From positions 1 to 6,849 of the forward strand of contig JAGAFT010000077.1 of assembly GCA_017627975.1 (NCBI GenBank): 6,849 nt of DNA. The letters run 5' to 3'. The DNA is from Oscillospiraceae bacterium. Lineage in GTDB: Bacteria > Bacillota_A > Clostridia > Oscillospirales > Oscillospiraceae. Position 1 is the stretch's first letter. The number at the start of each line of letters is the position of its first letter. The notes below the pieces were generated by a model, which was not told where the DNA came from, did no database searches, and saw only the letters and a list, made by a program, of their open reading frames with translations. Shown here piece after piece: positions 1-5,010 of this stretch. The translations under genes and the position numbers were made by a program.

Positions 1-270
1 AAGGACCTGAAGAACATCGGCAAGCCCGCTCCGAAGGACAAGAAGGCTGAAGCCGCCGAAGCGGAGGAAGCCGCCCCGGCAGAAGCCGCTGCCCCGGCAG
101 GAGAAGCCGCCCCGGCAGAAACCGCGGCAGGCAAGGACTCCGTTCCGGCAGAGGCTCCCGTATCCGCAGAACCCCGGCAGGCCGCGGAACCTGTCAGCGC
201 GCCCGAAGCCGCTGAAACCGGCACGGCCGCCGCTGAAAACGATCAAGAAACAACAGGAGGAACAACATGA
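1..270 (+). CDS. C-terminal tail of a protein upstream of tatA, probably a TatA/TatB-family paralogue (5' truncated)
   Basis: The frame is open from the first base and ends at TGA 268-270, giving 89 residues of a protein whose start is outside the window. The visible part begins KDLKNIGKPAPKDKK and then becomes low-complexity Ala/Glu/Pro-rich sequence (EAAPAEAAAPAGEAAPAE and similar), with no recognisable catalytic motif and no membrane segment. Its stop codon overlaps the tatA start (ATGA at 267-270), which implies translational coupling in one operon. TatA/TatB proteins have a short N-terminal anchor and amphipathic helix followed by a charged, variable tail, and Tat operons often carry two such genes before tatC, so a TatA/TatB paralogue is the best guess. 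This is inference from context and composition; another operon-mate with a disordered tail is possible. Confidence 0.55.
   Translation, partial: KDLKNIGKPAPKDKKAEAAEAEEAAPAEAAAPAGEAAPAETAAGKDSVPAEAPVSAEPRQAAEPVSAPEAAETGTAAAENDQETTGGTT
67..120 (+). repeat. Short in-frame direct repeat encoding the EAAPAE tail
   Basis: An identical 18-nt unit (gaagccgccccggcagaa) occurs at 67-84 and 103-120, a 36-nt (12-codon) offset, with a degenerate related unit between them. It encodes the EAAPAE-type tail of the upstream protein. It looks like slippage-prone low-complexity coding DNA, and the copy number may vary between strains. Confidence 0.6.
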
Positions 271-500
271 AATTAGGTACCACAGAGCTGATCGTCATTC
301 TGATCGTCGTAATCATCATTTTCGGACCCACCCAGATCCCCAAACTCACCAAGATGTTCGGCAAGAGCGTGAAGAGCTTCAAGGACGGCCTGGATGAAAC
401 CGAAGAGGACGTCGAGGACGAGCCCAAGAAGAGCAAGAAGTCCAAGACCTCCAAGAAAGCGGAGACGAAGGCCGACGACGCGCCGGATGAAGAAGAGTAA
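267..500 (+). CDS. tatA: Twin-arginine translocase subunit TatA
   Basis: This 77-residue protein forms the oligomeric membrane element of the Tat pathway, which moves folded proteins with twin-arginine signal peptides across the cytoplasmic membrane. It shows the canonical TatA layout: a short N-terminal hydrophobic helix (about residues 5-19), the FGP hinge (19-21), an amphipathic helix (about 22-41, IPKLTKMFGKSVKSFKDGL, with the conserved Phe at 38), and a charged Lys/Glu/Asp tail. The start at 267 has GGAGG six bases upstream and overlaps the stop of the preceding gene as ATGA. Its 3' end overlaps the probable tatC start, so the three genes appear translationally coupled. Paralogues annotated TatB or TatA/E have the same architecture, so the exact subtype is less certain than the family. 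Confidence 0.93.
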   Translation: MKLGTTELIVILIVVIIIFGPTQIPKLTKMFGKSVKSFKDGLDETEEDVEDEPKKSKKSKTSKKAETKADDAPDEEE

Positions 501-1272
501 GGCAAAAAAAGCAGCGTCCAATCCGGACGGAAGCATGAGTCTCTCGGGGCATCTGAGAGAACTTCGCAACCGGATCTTGGTGGTCGTGATTCTGCTGCTG
601 GCAGCGTTTACGGCCTGTCTCAGTTTCTCTCCGGACTTCATTACCTTCCTGACGGATATGGGCGCGAAGTACAATTATGTCTTCGTGTACATCGCCCCGC
701 AGGAGCTGCTGCTGGTCTACCTGAACACGGCCCTGGTGGGCGCGCTGGTCATCTGTTTCCCGGTGGTAGCCTATGAGGTCTATGCCTTCTGCAGTCCCGG
801 CCTGACGAAACGTGAGCGCACGTTCTTTATCGGGTCTCTGCTGGCGGGTACGCTGTTTTTTGTGGTCGGCGTCGCATTCGCGCGGTATATCAGCCTGCCC
901 TTTGTGCTGCGCTTTCTGATTCAGTTTACCGGAGAGGTCGATGTCGCGGCCTCCATCAGTATCCAACAGTATGTCGGCTTTCTTCTGACCATCTTTGTCG
1001 TGTTTGGTCTGGTGTTTGAGCTTCCGGTGGTATCCGTGCTGCTGACGGGCCTTGGTCTGATCCGTGCGGAATGGCTCAAGGCAGGCCGGAAGATCATGAT
1101 TGTGGTCATTTTTGTCCTGGCCGCCATCATCACCCCGCCCGACGTGGTCTCCCAGATCATGGTCGCGCTCCCGATGATCCTGCTTTATGAGCTGAGCATC
1201 GCGCTGAGCAGCCTGGTCGGCAGACGCCGGAAGGACGCGGAGGACGATGAGGACACCGCGGAAGAAGTCTGA
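487..1272 (+). CDS. tatC: Twin-arginine translocase receptor subunit TatC
   Basis: TatC is the multi-spanning receptor that recognises the twin-arginine signal peptide and recruits TatA. From ATG 487 it is 261 residues, close to family length, with six predicted membrane helices (about 30-46, 78-98, 112-134, 161-189, 200-217, 221-240). Family hallmarks are present: HLRELRNR (22-30) in the N-terminal cytoplasmic region, PQE (71-73) in the first periplasmic loop, SPGLTKRER (103-111), FELPVV (177-182) and TPPDVVSQ (216-223) before the last helix. The charged C-terminus ends in an Asp/Glu-rich tail. Two starts are possible. ATG 487 overlaps the tatA stop by 14 nt with only a weak upstream aagg. 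ATG 535 would give 245 residues beginning MSLSGHLREL, typical of TatC, with ggacgg just upstream. Overlap with tatA and a terminator 37 nt after the stop place it last in the operon. Confidence 0.95.
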   Translation: MKKSKAKKAASNPDGSMSLSGHLRELRNRILVVVILLLAAFTACLSFSPDFITFLTDMGAKYNYVFVYIAPQELLLVYLNTALVGALVICFPVVAYEVYAFCSPGLTKRERTFFIGSLLAGTLFFVVGVAFARYISLPFVLRFLIQFTGEVDVAASISIQQYVGFLLTIFVVFGLVFELPVVSVLLTGLGLIRAEWLKAGRKIMIVVIFVLAAIITPPDVVSQIMVALPMILLYELSIALSSLVGRRRKDAEDDEDTAEEV

Positions 1273-1308
1273 TCCGGCCGAAGATCTATCCTTTTTATTT
1301 GAAGCAGT

Positions 1309-1344
1309 GGAAAGCACCGGCATTCGCCGGTGCTTTCCTTTCTT
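1309..1344 (+). terminator. Intrinsic terminator of the tat operon
   Basis: A perfect 13-bp stem (ggaaagcaccggc at 1309-1321 with gccggtgctttcc at 1326-1338) and ATTC loop is followed by TTTCTT. It lies 37 nt after the tatC stop. On the minus strand there is no T-run after the stem, so it is a poorer terminator for the converging methyltransferase gene, although the hairpin could still stabilise that 3' end. Confidence 0.85.
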
Positions 1345-1362
1345 GTATCACGGTTCGGGGAT

Positions 1363-2076
1363 TCAGATTCTATGGCAGATTCTCCGGTATTCTTCCGTCT
1401 CCGCTCCGTTTTCACCGTGAATCAGAAACGGCGCTTCCACTTTAAGCCCCGGTTTCCCATCCTTGCGCCCCTCGATCAGCAGCAGAGACGCTGGAGACTG
1501 AAGATCATGATGGACAAAGCGTATCCGCTTCGGCTCCAGATGATGTTCTCGCATTTCCTGCATAAGCGCAAGAAGCCGCTCCGGACGGTAGCAAAAATAG
1601 ATCCGTCCACCGCTGCGGCACAGCCGGGATGCCGCTGCGCAGAGCTCGGAAAGACGCAGGGCCGTCTCCCCTCTGGCAATGCCGCGTTCCCGATCCGGCG
1701 ACATGCTTCCGCTCTCCGGTGGAAAGTATGGCGGATTTGCAATGATGAAGTCAAATGACCCGTTCGGCATCGTCTTCACCGTCTCCCGCAGATCGCCGCA
1801 GACCAGCGTCCCTCTGTCGTCCATTCCGTTGGCCCGAAGATTCTCTTCCGCAAGCTGCACCGCTTCCGGCAAAAGCTCCAGGCCGCTCATGCGCAGACTG
1901 CGCTCCCGCCACAGCAGCAGCAACATCAGCAGTCCGGAGGCGCAACCCAGATCCGCTCCTTTTTCTCCGCTGCGTACCGCGGCAAAATCCGCCAGCAGGA
2001 TTGAATCGGTGGTAAGCGGCATATGCTCTGCCTCGGAAAAGATCGGCCCGTCAGGCCAAAGCTGCGTCGTGTTCAT
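1363..2076 (-). CDS. TrmN6/YfiC-like adenine-N6 methyltransferase (tRNA-modifying family)
   Basis: This is a 237-residue class I S-adenosylmethionine-dependent methyltransferase. It has the TrmN6/YfiC (tRNA1(Val) adenine-37 N6-methyltransferase) pattern: a short N-terminus with FSEAEHMPLTTDSILLADFA (13-32), the SAM-binding loop ADLGCASGLL (41-50), an acidic ribose-binding Glu at 67, and the N6-adenine catalytic motif NPPY at 114-117. The start chosen is ATG 2074-2076, with GGGGAG about nine bases upstream; an extended frame to 2109 has no ribosome binding site and would run into the ferredoxin terminator. The substrate is inferred from family membership only; Gram-positive YabB-type homologues are often annotated simply as methyltransferases. 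The position after Gly-44 is Cys rather than the more usual Thr or Ser. Transcription probably arrives by read-through from the ferredoxin gene or from a promoter I could not recognise. Confidence 0.85.
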   Translation of the reverse strand: MNTTQLWPDGPIFSEAEHMPLTTDSILLADFAAVRSGEKGADLGCASGLLMLLLLWRERSLRMSGLELLPEAVQLAEENLRANGMDDRGTLVCGDLRETVKTMPNGSFDFIIANPPYFPPESGSMSPDRERGIARGETALRLSELCAAASRLCRSGGRIYFCYRPERLLALMQEMREHHLEPKRIRFVHHDLQSPASLLLIEGRKDGKPGLKVEAPFLIHGENGAETEEYRRICHRI

Positions 2077-2107
2077 GATTGTTCTCCCCTGTATCCTGTG
2101 TTTCTGC

Positions 2108-2144
2108 AAAATAAAAACGGAGAGGCAAAGCGTCTCTCCGTTTT
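2108..2144 (-). terminator. Intrinsic terminator after the ferredoxin gene
   Basis: An 11-bp perfect stem (2114-2124 with 2134-2144, arms aaaacggagag/ctctccgtttt) has a 9-nt loop. Read on the minus strand it ends in TTTTTATTTT, a strong U-run, 18 nt beyond the ferredoxin stop. It lies between the ferredoxin and the methyltransferase gene and should limit, but may not abolish, cotranscription. Confidence 0.85.
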
Positions 2145-2161
2145 GTATTTACTTGAGAGTC

Positions 2162-2332
2162 TCAGACGTTCTCAATGGCCTCGGCCGGGCACTGGGCAGC
2201 GCAGGAGCCGCACTCCAGGCACTTGCTCTGGTCGATCTCATAGTGGAGATCACCCATCTCGATCGCCTCAGCAGGACACTGAGCTGCGCAGGAACCGCAG
2301 GACAGGCACTCGTCGGTAATAACAAAAGCCAT
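2162..2332 (-). CDS. Clostridial-type 2[4Fe-4S] ferredoxin
   Basis: This 56-residue cytoplasmic electron carrier shuttles low-potential electrons between enzymes such as pyruvate:ferredoxin oxidoreductase and hydrogenase. It contains two complete CxxCxxCxxxCP cluster motifs, with cysteines at 9, 12, 15, 19 and 38, 41, 44, 48. The halves are near-identical (CLSCGSCAAQCPAEAIE and CLECGSCAAQCPAEAIE), exactly 29 residues apart, showing the ancient internal duplication of this family, still visible in the DNA as an 87-nt-offset repeat. The start at 2332 has GGAGGG seven bases upstream; longer in-frame starts lack such a site. The gene has its own promoter and terminator, which fits the high expression usual for ferredoxins. 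The specific redox partners cannot be read from the window. Confidence 0.95.
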   Translation of the reverse strand: MAFVITDECLSCGSCAAQCPAEAIEMGDLHYEIDQSKCLECGSCAAQCPAEAIENV

Positions 2333-2406
2333 GATATTCCCTCCATGTAAAGTATTCAGATTCAGGTCGGGCCGATCAGCGCCCGCCATCTCTCTCTGTC
2401 GGGAAC

Positions 2407-2434
2407 ATTGTAACACATCGCATCAAAAATGCAA
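2407..2434 (-). promoter_or_regulatory. Probable sigma-A promoter of the ferredoxin gene
   Basis: On the minus strand, TTGCAT (2429-2434) is followed after 16 nt by TACAAT (2407-2412). The predicted start near 2400 gives a leader of about 68 nt to the ferredoxin ATG. The spacing is one short of the optimum; shifting the -35 to ATTGCA gives 17 nt. There is no competing better promoter upstream of the gene. Confidence 0.6.
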
Positions 2435-2440
2435 TAGGGA

Positions 2441-2465
2441 ATTTCCGGAAATCCTGAATTAATTC
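2441..2465. other. Two adjacent perfect palindromes upstream of the ferredoxin promoter
   Basis: ATTTCCGGAAAT (2441-2452) is a perfect 12-bp palindrome and GAATTAATTC (2456-2465) a perfect 10-bp one, just upstream of the ferredoxin -35. They could be protein-binding sites for the divergent promoters. No regulator is recognised. Confidence 0.35.
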
Positions 2466-2501
2466 TCGTTGATTAACGCAAGTTTGATGTATCTAACACC
2501 G

Positions 2502-2528
2502 TTTTTCTTAACTTTTTCGGGCTTTTTT
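2502..2528. other. Three phased T-tracts (likely bent DNA)
   Basis: Runs of T5 (2502-2506), T5 (2513-2517) and T6 (2523-2528) are centred about 11 and 10.5 bp apart, the helical repeat. This is the standard pattern for intrinsic DNA curvature. The tracts sit midway between the divergent ferredoxin and rny promoters. There is no strong hairpin in front of the T-runs, so they are not read as a terminator. Confidence 0.45.
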
Positions 2529-2562
2529 CAGGCCTTGCCACGTTGCCGGCGGACTGCAAAAA

Positions 2563-2586
2563 ATAACATTTCCTTCCTGATGTTAT
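2563..2586. promoter_or_regulatory. 7-bp inverted repeat, candidate operator
   Basis: ATAACAT (2563-2569) and ATGTTAT (2580-2586) form a perfect inverted repeat with a 10-nt spacer, so the half-sites are 17 bp centre to centre. It lies about 65 bp upstream of the rny -35. The symmetry suggests a dimeric regulator site, but no known consensus is recognised and chance cannot be excluded. Confidence 0.3.
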
Positions 2587-2620
2587 CGTCCTTTTCTGTA
2601 TATCCCCGTATGAGGTCGGG

Positions 2621-2645
2621 TGTTTTATATGTGTTTTATATAAAA
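2621..2645 (+). promoter_or_regulatory. AT-rich tandem repeat acting as a probable UP element of the rny promoter
   Basis: TGTTTTATAT occurs at 2621-2630 and again at 2632-2641 (11-bp period), and the second copy is part of the 12-bp palindrome TTTTATATAAAA (2634-2645). The block ends 4 bp before the -35 element, in the -40 to -60 zone where RNA polymerase alpha-subunit UP elements lie. The UP function is inferred from position and composition. Confidence 0.45.
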
Positions 2646-2649
2646 TTAC

Positions 2650-2678
2650 TTGACAATCAGGCCAAGTGAGAATAGAAT
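2650..2678 (+). promoter_or_regulatory. Strong sigma-A promoter of rny
   Basis: A consensus -35 TTGACA (2650-2655) is followed after exactly 17 nt by TAGAAT (2673-2678), five of six matches to TATAAT. The predicted start near 2685 leaves a leader of about 150 nt before the RNase Y ATG. Confidence 0.85.
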
Positions 2679-2684
2679 AACTTG

Positions 2685-2835
2685 AATTGTATTGATAGAG
2701 CCATGGGGAGGCTTTTGAGATCACTTTTCAATGATTCGACGCGCGGCCTGTCAGCCGCCTGTCTCAAAATAGCATCAGCATATGCTTGTGAACCCACGCA
2801 AAATTCTTAAAAGAATGGAGGTGTGTTTACTACCT
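2685..2835 (+). promoter_or_regulatory. Structured 5' leader of rny
   Basis: The predicted 150-nt leader can form several helices. An 8-bp stem TTTTGAGA/TCTCAAAA (2713-2720 with 2762-2769) encloses a GC-rich hairpin GCGGC/GCCGC (2743-2747 with 2754-2758). A perfect palindrome AGCATATGCT lies at 2777-2786. A 6-bp hairpin ATTCTT/AAGAAT (2803-2808 with 2811-2816) directly abuts the ribosome binding site. GGAGG (2817-2821) sits an unusually long 14 nt before the ATG, and AGGT within it (2819-2822) can pair with ACCT (2832-2835) next to the start codon. This suggests control of stability or translation of the RNase Y message. No known riboswitch class is recognised. Confidence 0.45.
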
Positions 2836-4377
2836 ATGCCAACGTTTGTATGGATTATCATTTTGCTTGTCCTGGCTGTCGTCGGATTTGCCGCCGGTAC
2901 CATCTATCGGAAAAAGGTCGCCGAGCGTGAGATCAGCAGCGCTGAGGACGAGGCCAAGCGTATTATCAACGAAGCGATAAAAAATGCAGAGAGCAAGAAG
3001 AGAGAAGCTCTCGTGGAGGCAAAGGAAGAAATACACAAGAACCGCTCCGAGTTTGAGCGGGAAGAGAAACTGCGCCGCAGTGAGGTGCAGAAGCAGGAGC
3101 GCCGCCTTCAGCAGAAGGAGGAAGCCCTCGACCGCAAGACCGACGCCCTGGAGAAAAAGAACGAAACCCTCAGCTCCAAGATCGCTGCTGTGGAAGCGCA
3201 GCAGGCAGAGGTCGCCCTGGTCAAGAAGAGCCAGCTCGAAATGCTGGAAAAAATCTCCGGCTTCACCGTAGACGAAGCCAAAGCCTATCTGATTGAAAAC
3301 ATCAAGAACGACGTAACGCATGAAATGGCCATGAAGGTCAAGGAAGTCGAAGCCCAGTATAAGGAAGAAGCCGACAACCGGGCCCGTGAAATCATTACGA
3401 CGGCCATTCAGCGCTGTGCCGCGGACCACACCAGCGAAGTCACCGTTTCTGTCGTCCCCCTCCCCAACGACGAAATGAAGGGCCGCATCATCGGCCGTGA
3501 AGGCCGCAACATCCGCAGCATCGAAACCCTGACCGGCTGCGATCTGATCATCGACGATACGCCGGAAGCCATTACCGTTTCAAGCTTTGACCCGGTGCGT
3601 CGGGAAGTTGCCCGCCTTGCGCTGGAGAAGCTTATTCAGGACGGCCGCATTCACCCCGCCCGCATCGAAGAAATGGTCGCCAAAGCGCAGAAGGAAGTCA
3701 ACGCCACCATCAAGGCCGAAGGCGAGCGCGCCGTGTTCGAGACCAACATCCACGGTCTGCATCCTGAGCTTGTCCGCCTGCTGGGCCGCATGCGCTACCG
3801 TACCAGCTACGGCCAGAATGTTCTGAACCACTCCATCGAAGTCTCCCATATCGCAGGTCTCTTGGCTTCCGAGCTCGGTGTCGATGTCGTCACCGCAAAA
3901 CGTGCCGGTCTTCTGCACGACATCGGCAAGGCCATCGATCATGAGGTTGAAGGCAGCCATGTGTCCATCGGTGTCGATATCGCCCGGAAGTATCATGAAT
4001 CCGACGCCGTTATCCACGCGATTGAAGCGCACCACAACGATGTGGAGCCGCATACCGCTGTCGCCTGCCTCGTTCAGGCCGCCGACGCGATTTCCGCCTC
4101 CCGTCCCGGCGCTCGCCGTGAGAACATTGAGAACTATGTCAAGCGCCTGGAGAAGCTGGAAGAAATCTCCAAGAGCTTCCCGGGCATTGCAAGCTCCTAT
4201 GCGATTCAGGCCGGACGCGAGATCCGCATCATGGTCAAGCCCGAAGCCGTCAGCGAAGACCAGATGGTCCTGCTCGCCAGAGACATCGCCAAGAAGATTG
4301 AAGCCGAGCTTACCTATCCCGGCCAGGTCAAGGTACACGTTCTGCGTGAGACGAAGGTTGTCGATTACGCGAAATAA
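2836..4377 (+). CDS. rny: Ribonuclease Y
   Basis: RNase Y is the membrane-anchored endoribonuclease that initiates bulk mRNA decay and processes operon transcripts in many Firmicutes. The 513-residue product matches family length (about 520). It has an N-terminal membrane helix (about 4-21), a long charged coiled coil (about 25-190), a KH RNA-binding domain with [12 protein letters not shown] (216-227), and an HD phosphohydrolase domain (about 330-420). Metal-binding residues visible include His332, the His361-Asp362 pair in LLHDIGK and Asp417 in AADAIS. The C-terminal domain ends [18 protein letters not shown]. The start at 2836 gives the expected short N-terminus before the anchor; GGAGG is 14 nt upstream, longer than usual. 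In-frame ATGs at 2782 and 2815 lack a ribosome binding site and would put a charged extension before the anchor. It is transcribed alone, from the 2650 promoter to the 4382 terminator. Confidence 0.97.
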   Translation: MPTFVWIIILLVLAVVGFAAGTIYRKKVAEREISSAEDEAKRIINEAIKNAESKKREALVEAKEEIHKNRSEFEREEKLRRSEVQKQERRLQQKEEALDRKTDALEKKNETLSSKIAAVEAQQAEVALVKKSQLEMLEKISGFTVDEAKAYLIENIKNDVTHEMAMKVKEVEAQYKEEADNRAREIITTAIQRCAADHTSEVTVSVVPLPNDEMKGRIIGREGRNIRSIETLTGCDLIIDDTPEAITVSSFDPVRREVARLALEKLIQDGRIHPARIEEMVAKAQKEVNATIKAEGERAVFETNIHGLHPELVRLLGRMRYRTSYGQNVLNHSIEVSHIAGLLASELGVDVVTAKRAGLLHDIGKAIDHEVEGSHVSIGVDIARKYHESDAVIHAIEAHHNDVEPHTAVACLVQAADAISASRPGARRENIENYVKRLEKLEEISKSFPGIASSYAIQAGREIRIMVKPEAVSEDQMVLLARDIAKKIEAELTYPGQVKVHVLRETKVVDYAK

Positions 4378-4381
4378 GATC

Positions 4382-4410
4382 AATCCCCGCCCTTTGGGCG
4401 GGGATTTTTT
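4382..4410 (+). terminator. Intrinsic terminator of rny
   Basis: A perfect 11-bp stem (4382-4392 with 4396-4406, core CCCCGCCC/GGGCGGGG) with TTT loop is followed by an uninterrupted T-run to 4410. It begins five bases after the rny stop codon. Confidence 0.92.
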
Positions 4411-4463
4411 GGTCAGGTCATCGTCCGTGTTCTTCGTGAGCCGAAGGCTGCCTATTACGCGAG
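4411..4463 (+). repeat. Diverged duplicate of the rny 3' end
   Basis: Bases 4411-4460 align without gaps to 4321-4370 inside rny with 39 of 50 identities, at an offset of exactly 90 nt. Read in the rny frame past its stop, the copy encodes GQVIVRVLREPKAAYYAR, matching the authentic end [18 protein letters not shown]. It has no start codon or ribosome binding site and lacks the stop at the equivalent place, so it is a non-coding relic. Both copies are followed by a hairpin with the same CCCCGCC/GGCGGGG core, suggesting that a tail-plus-terminator module was duplicated and then diverged. Confidence 0.85.
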
Positions 4464-4483
4464 GCAAATGGAAACCCCGTCCG

Positions 4484-4523
4484 AAAACAGAGCACCCCGC
4501 CATCGGCGGGGCTGCTCTGTTTT
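4484..4523. terminator. Bidirectional terminator between rny and the pncB-GNAT operon
   Basis: An 18-bp stem with one bulged base (arms 4484-4501 and 4505-4523, loop ATC) has aaaa at its 5' foot and tttt at its 3' foot, so it offers a T-run on both strands. The stop codon of the minus-strand acetyltransferase (4522-4524) overlaps its edge. It should end the pncB-GNAT transcript and catch read-through from rny. Confidence 0.8.
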
Positions 4524-5010
4524 ACAGGTCAATTTCCATAAAGATCGTACCGGGGATCAGGCAGTCGTAATACGGCGCCGTCTCCCGGAAGCCGAGCCGC
4601 CGGTAGAGGGCCAGCGCGGTTTTCAGGCCCGGAAGCGTATCCAGACGCAGCTTCCGATATCCGGCCGCCCGGGCATCGTCCATAATCCGCCGTGTCAGCA
4701 GCTCCCCGAGTTTCTGTCCGCGGAAGGCCGGACGGACATAGAGCCGCTTGAGCTCCGCGTTCTCCGTGTCCGACGGCTTCATCCCGACGCAGCCGGCAAG
4801 CTCATCCTCGACATACACGAGATAGATGCTCCCTCGCGGGGGAGCGTATTTCTCTTCCAGTCGGGCGATTTCCTCATCATAGTTCTGCTGTTCGAGGGAC
4901 CTGGTAAAGATCGGTTCCACCCGGACCAGCATGTCCGCATATTCCTGATAAAGCGGGATCAGTTCTTCCCGTTTTTCAAAGGCGGGAAGCAGCGTAATCC
5001 GGGTGCTCAT
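4522..5010 (-). CDS. GNAT-family N-acetyltransferase
   Basis: This is a 162-residue single-domain GNAT protein expected to transfer an acetyl group from acetyl-CoA to an amine; the substrate is unknown. The family core is visible: central strand and turn ELAGCVGMKP (70-79), motif A LKRLYVRPAFRGQKLGELL (87-105) with the pyrophosphate-binding RGQKLG loop at 97-102, and motif B LYRRLGFRE (135-143). The length is typical. Its ATG (5008-5010) overlaps the pncB stop as ATGA, with GGAGAG about five bases upstream, so translation is probably coupled to pncB. Operon membership with an NAD-salvage enzyme does not by itself define a role. The stop codon lies in the terminator hairpin. The family call is firm; any specific substrate would be a guess. 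Confidence 0.9.
   Translation of the reverse strand: MSTRITLLPAFEKREELIPLYQEYADMLVRVEPIFTRSLEQQNYDEEIARLEEKYAPPRGSIYLVYVEDELAGCVGMKPSDTENAELKRLYVRPAFRGQKLGELLTRRIMDDARAAGYRKLRLDTLPGLKTALALYRRLGFRETAPYYDCLIPGTIFMEIDL

Noticed and set aside
379..1323. Minus-strand 314-codon open frame opposite tatC.
   Set aside because: It is antisense to a complete tatC with all family motifs; its product is rich in Arg, Gln, His and Asp with no domain, typical of a shadow frame.
2782..2835. N-terminal extension of RNase Y from ATG 2782 or 2815.
   Set aside because: Neither start has a ribosome binding site, and the added residues would place a basic segment before the membrane anchor, unlike family members that begin at the anchor.
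3580..4503. Minus-strand 307-codon open frame opposite rny.
   Set aside because: It is a shadow of rny. Its internal repeat only reflects the duplicated rny 3' end.
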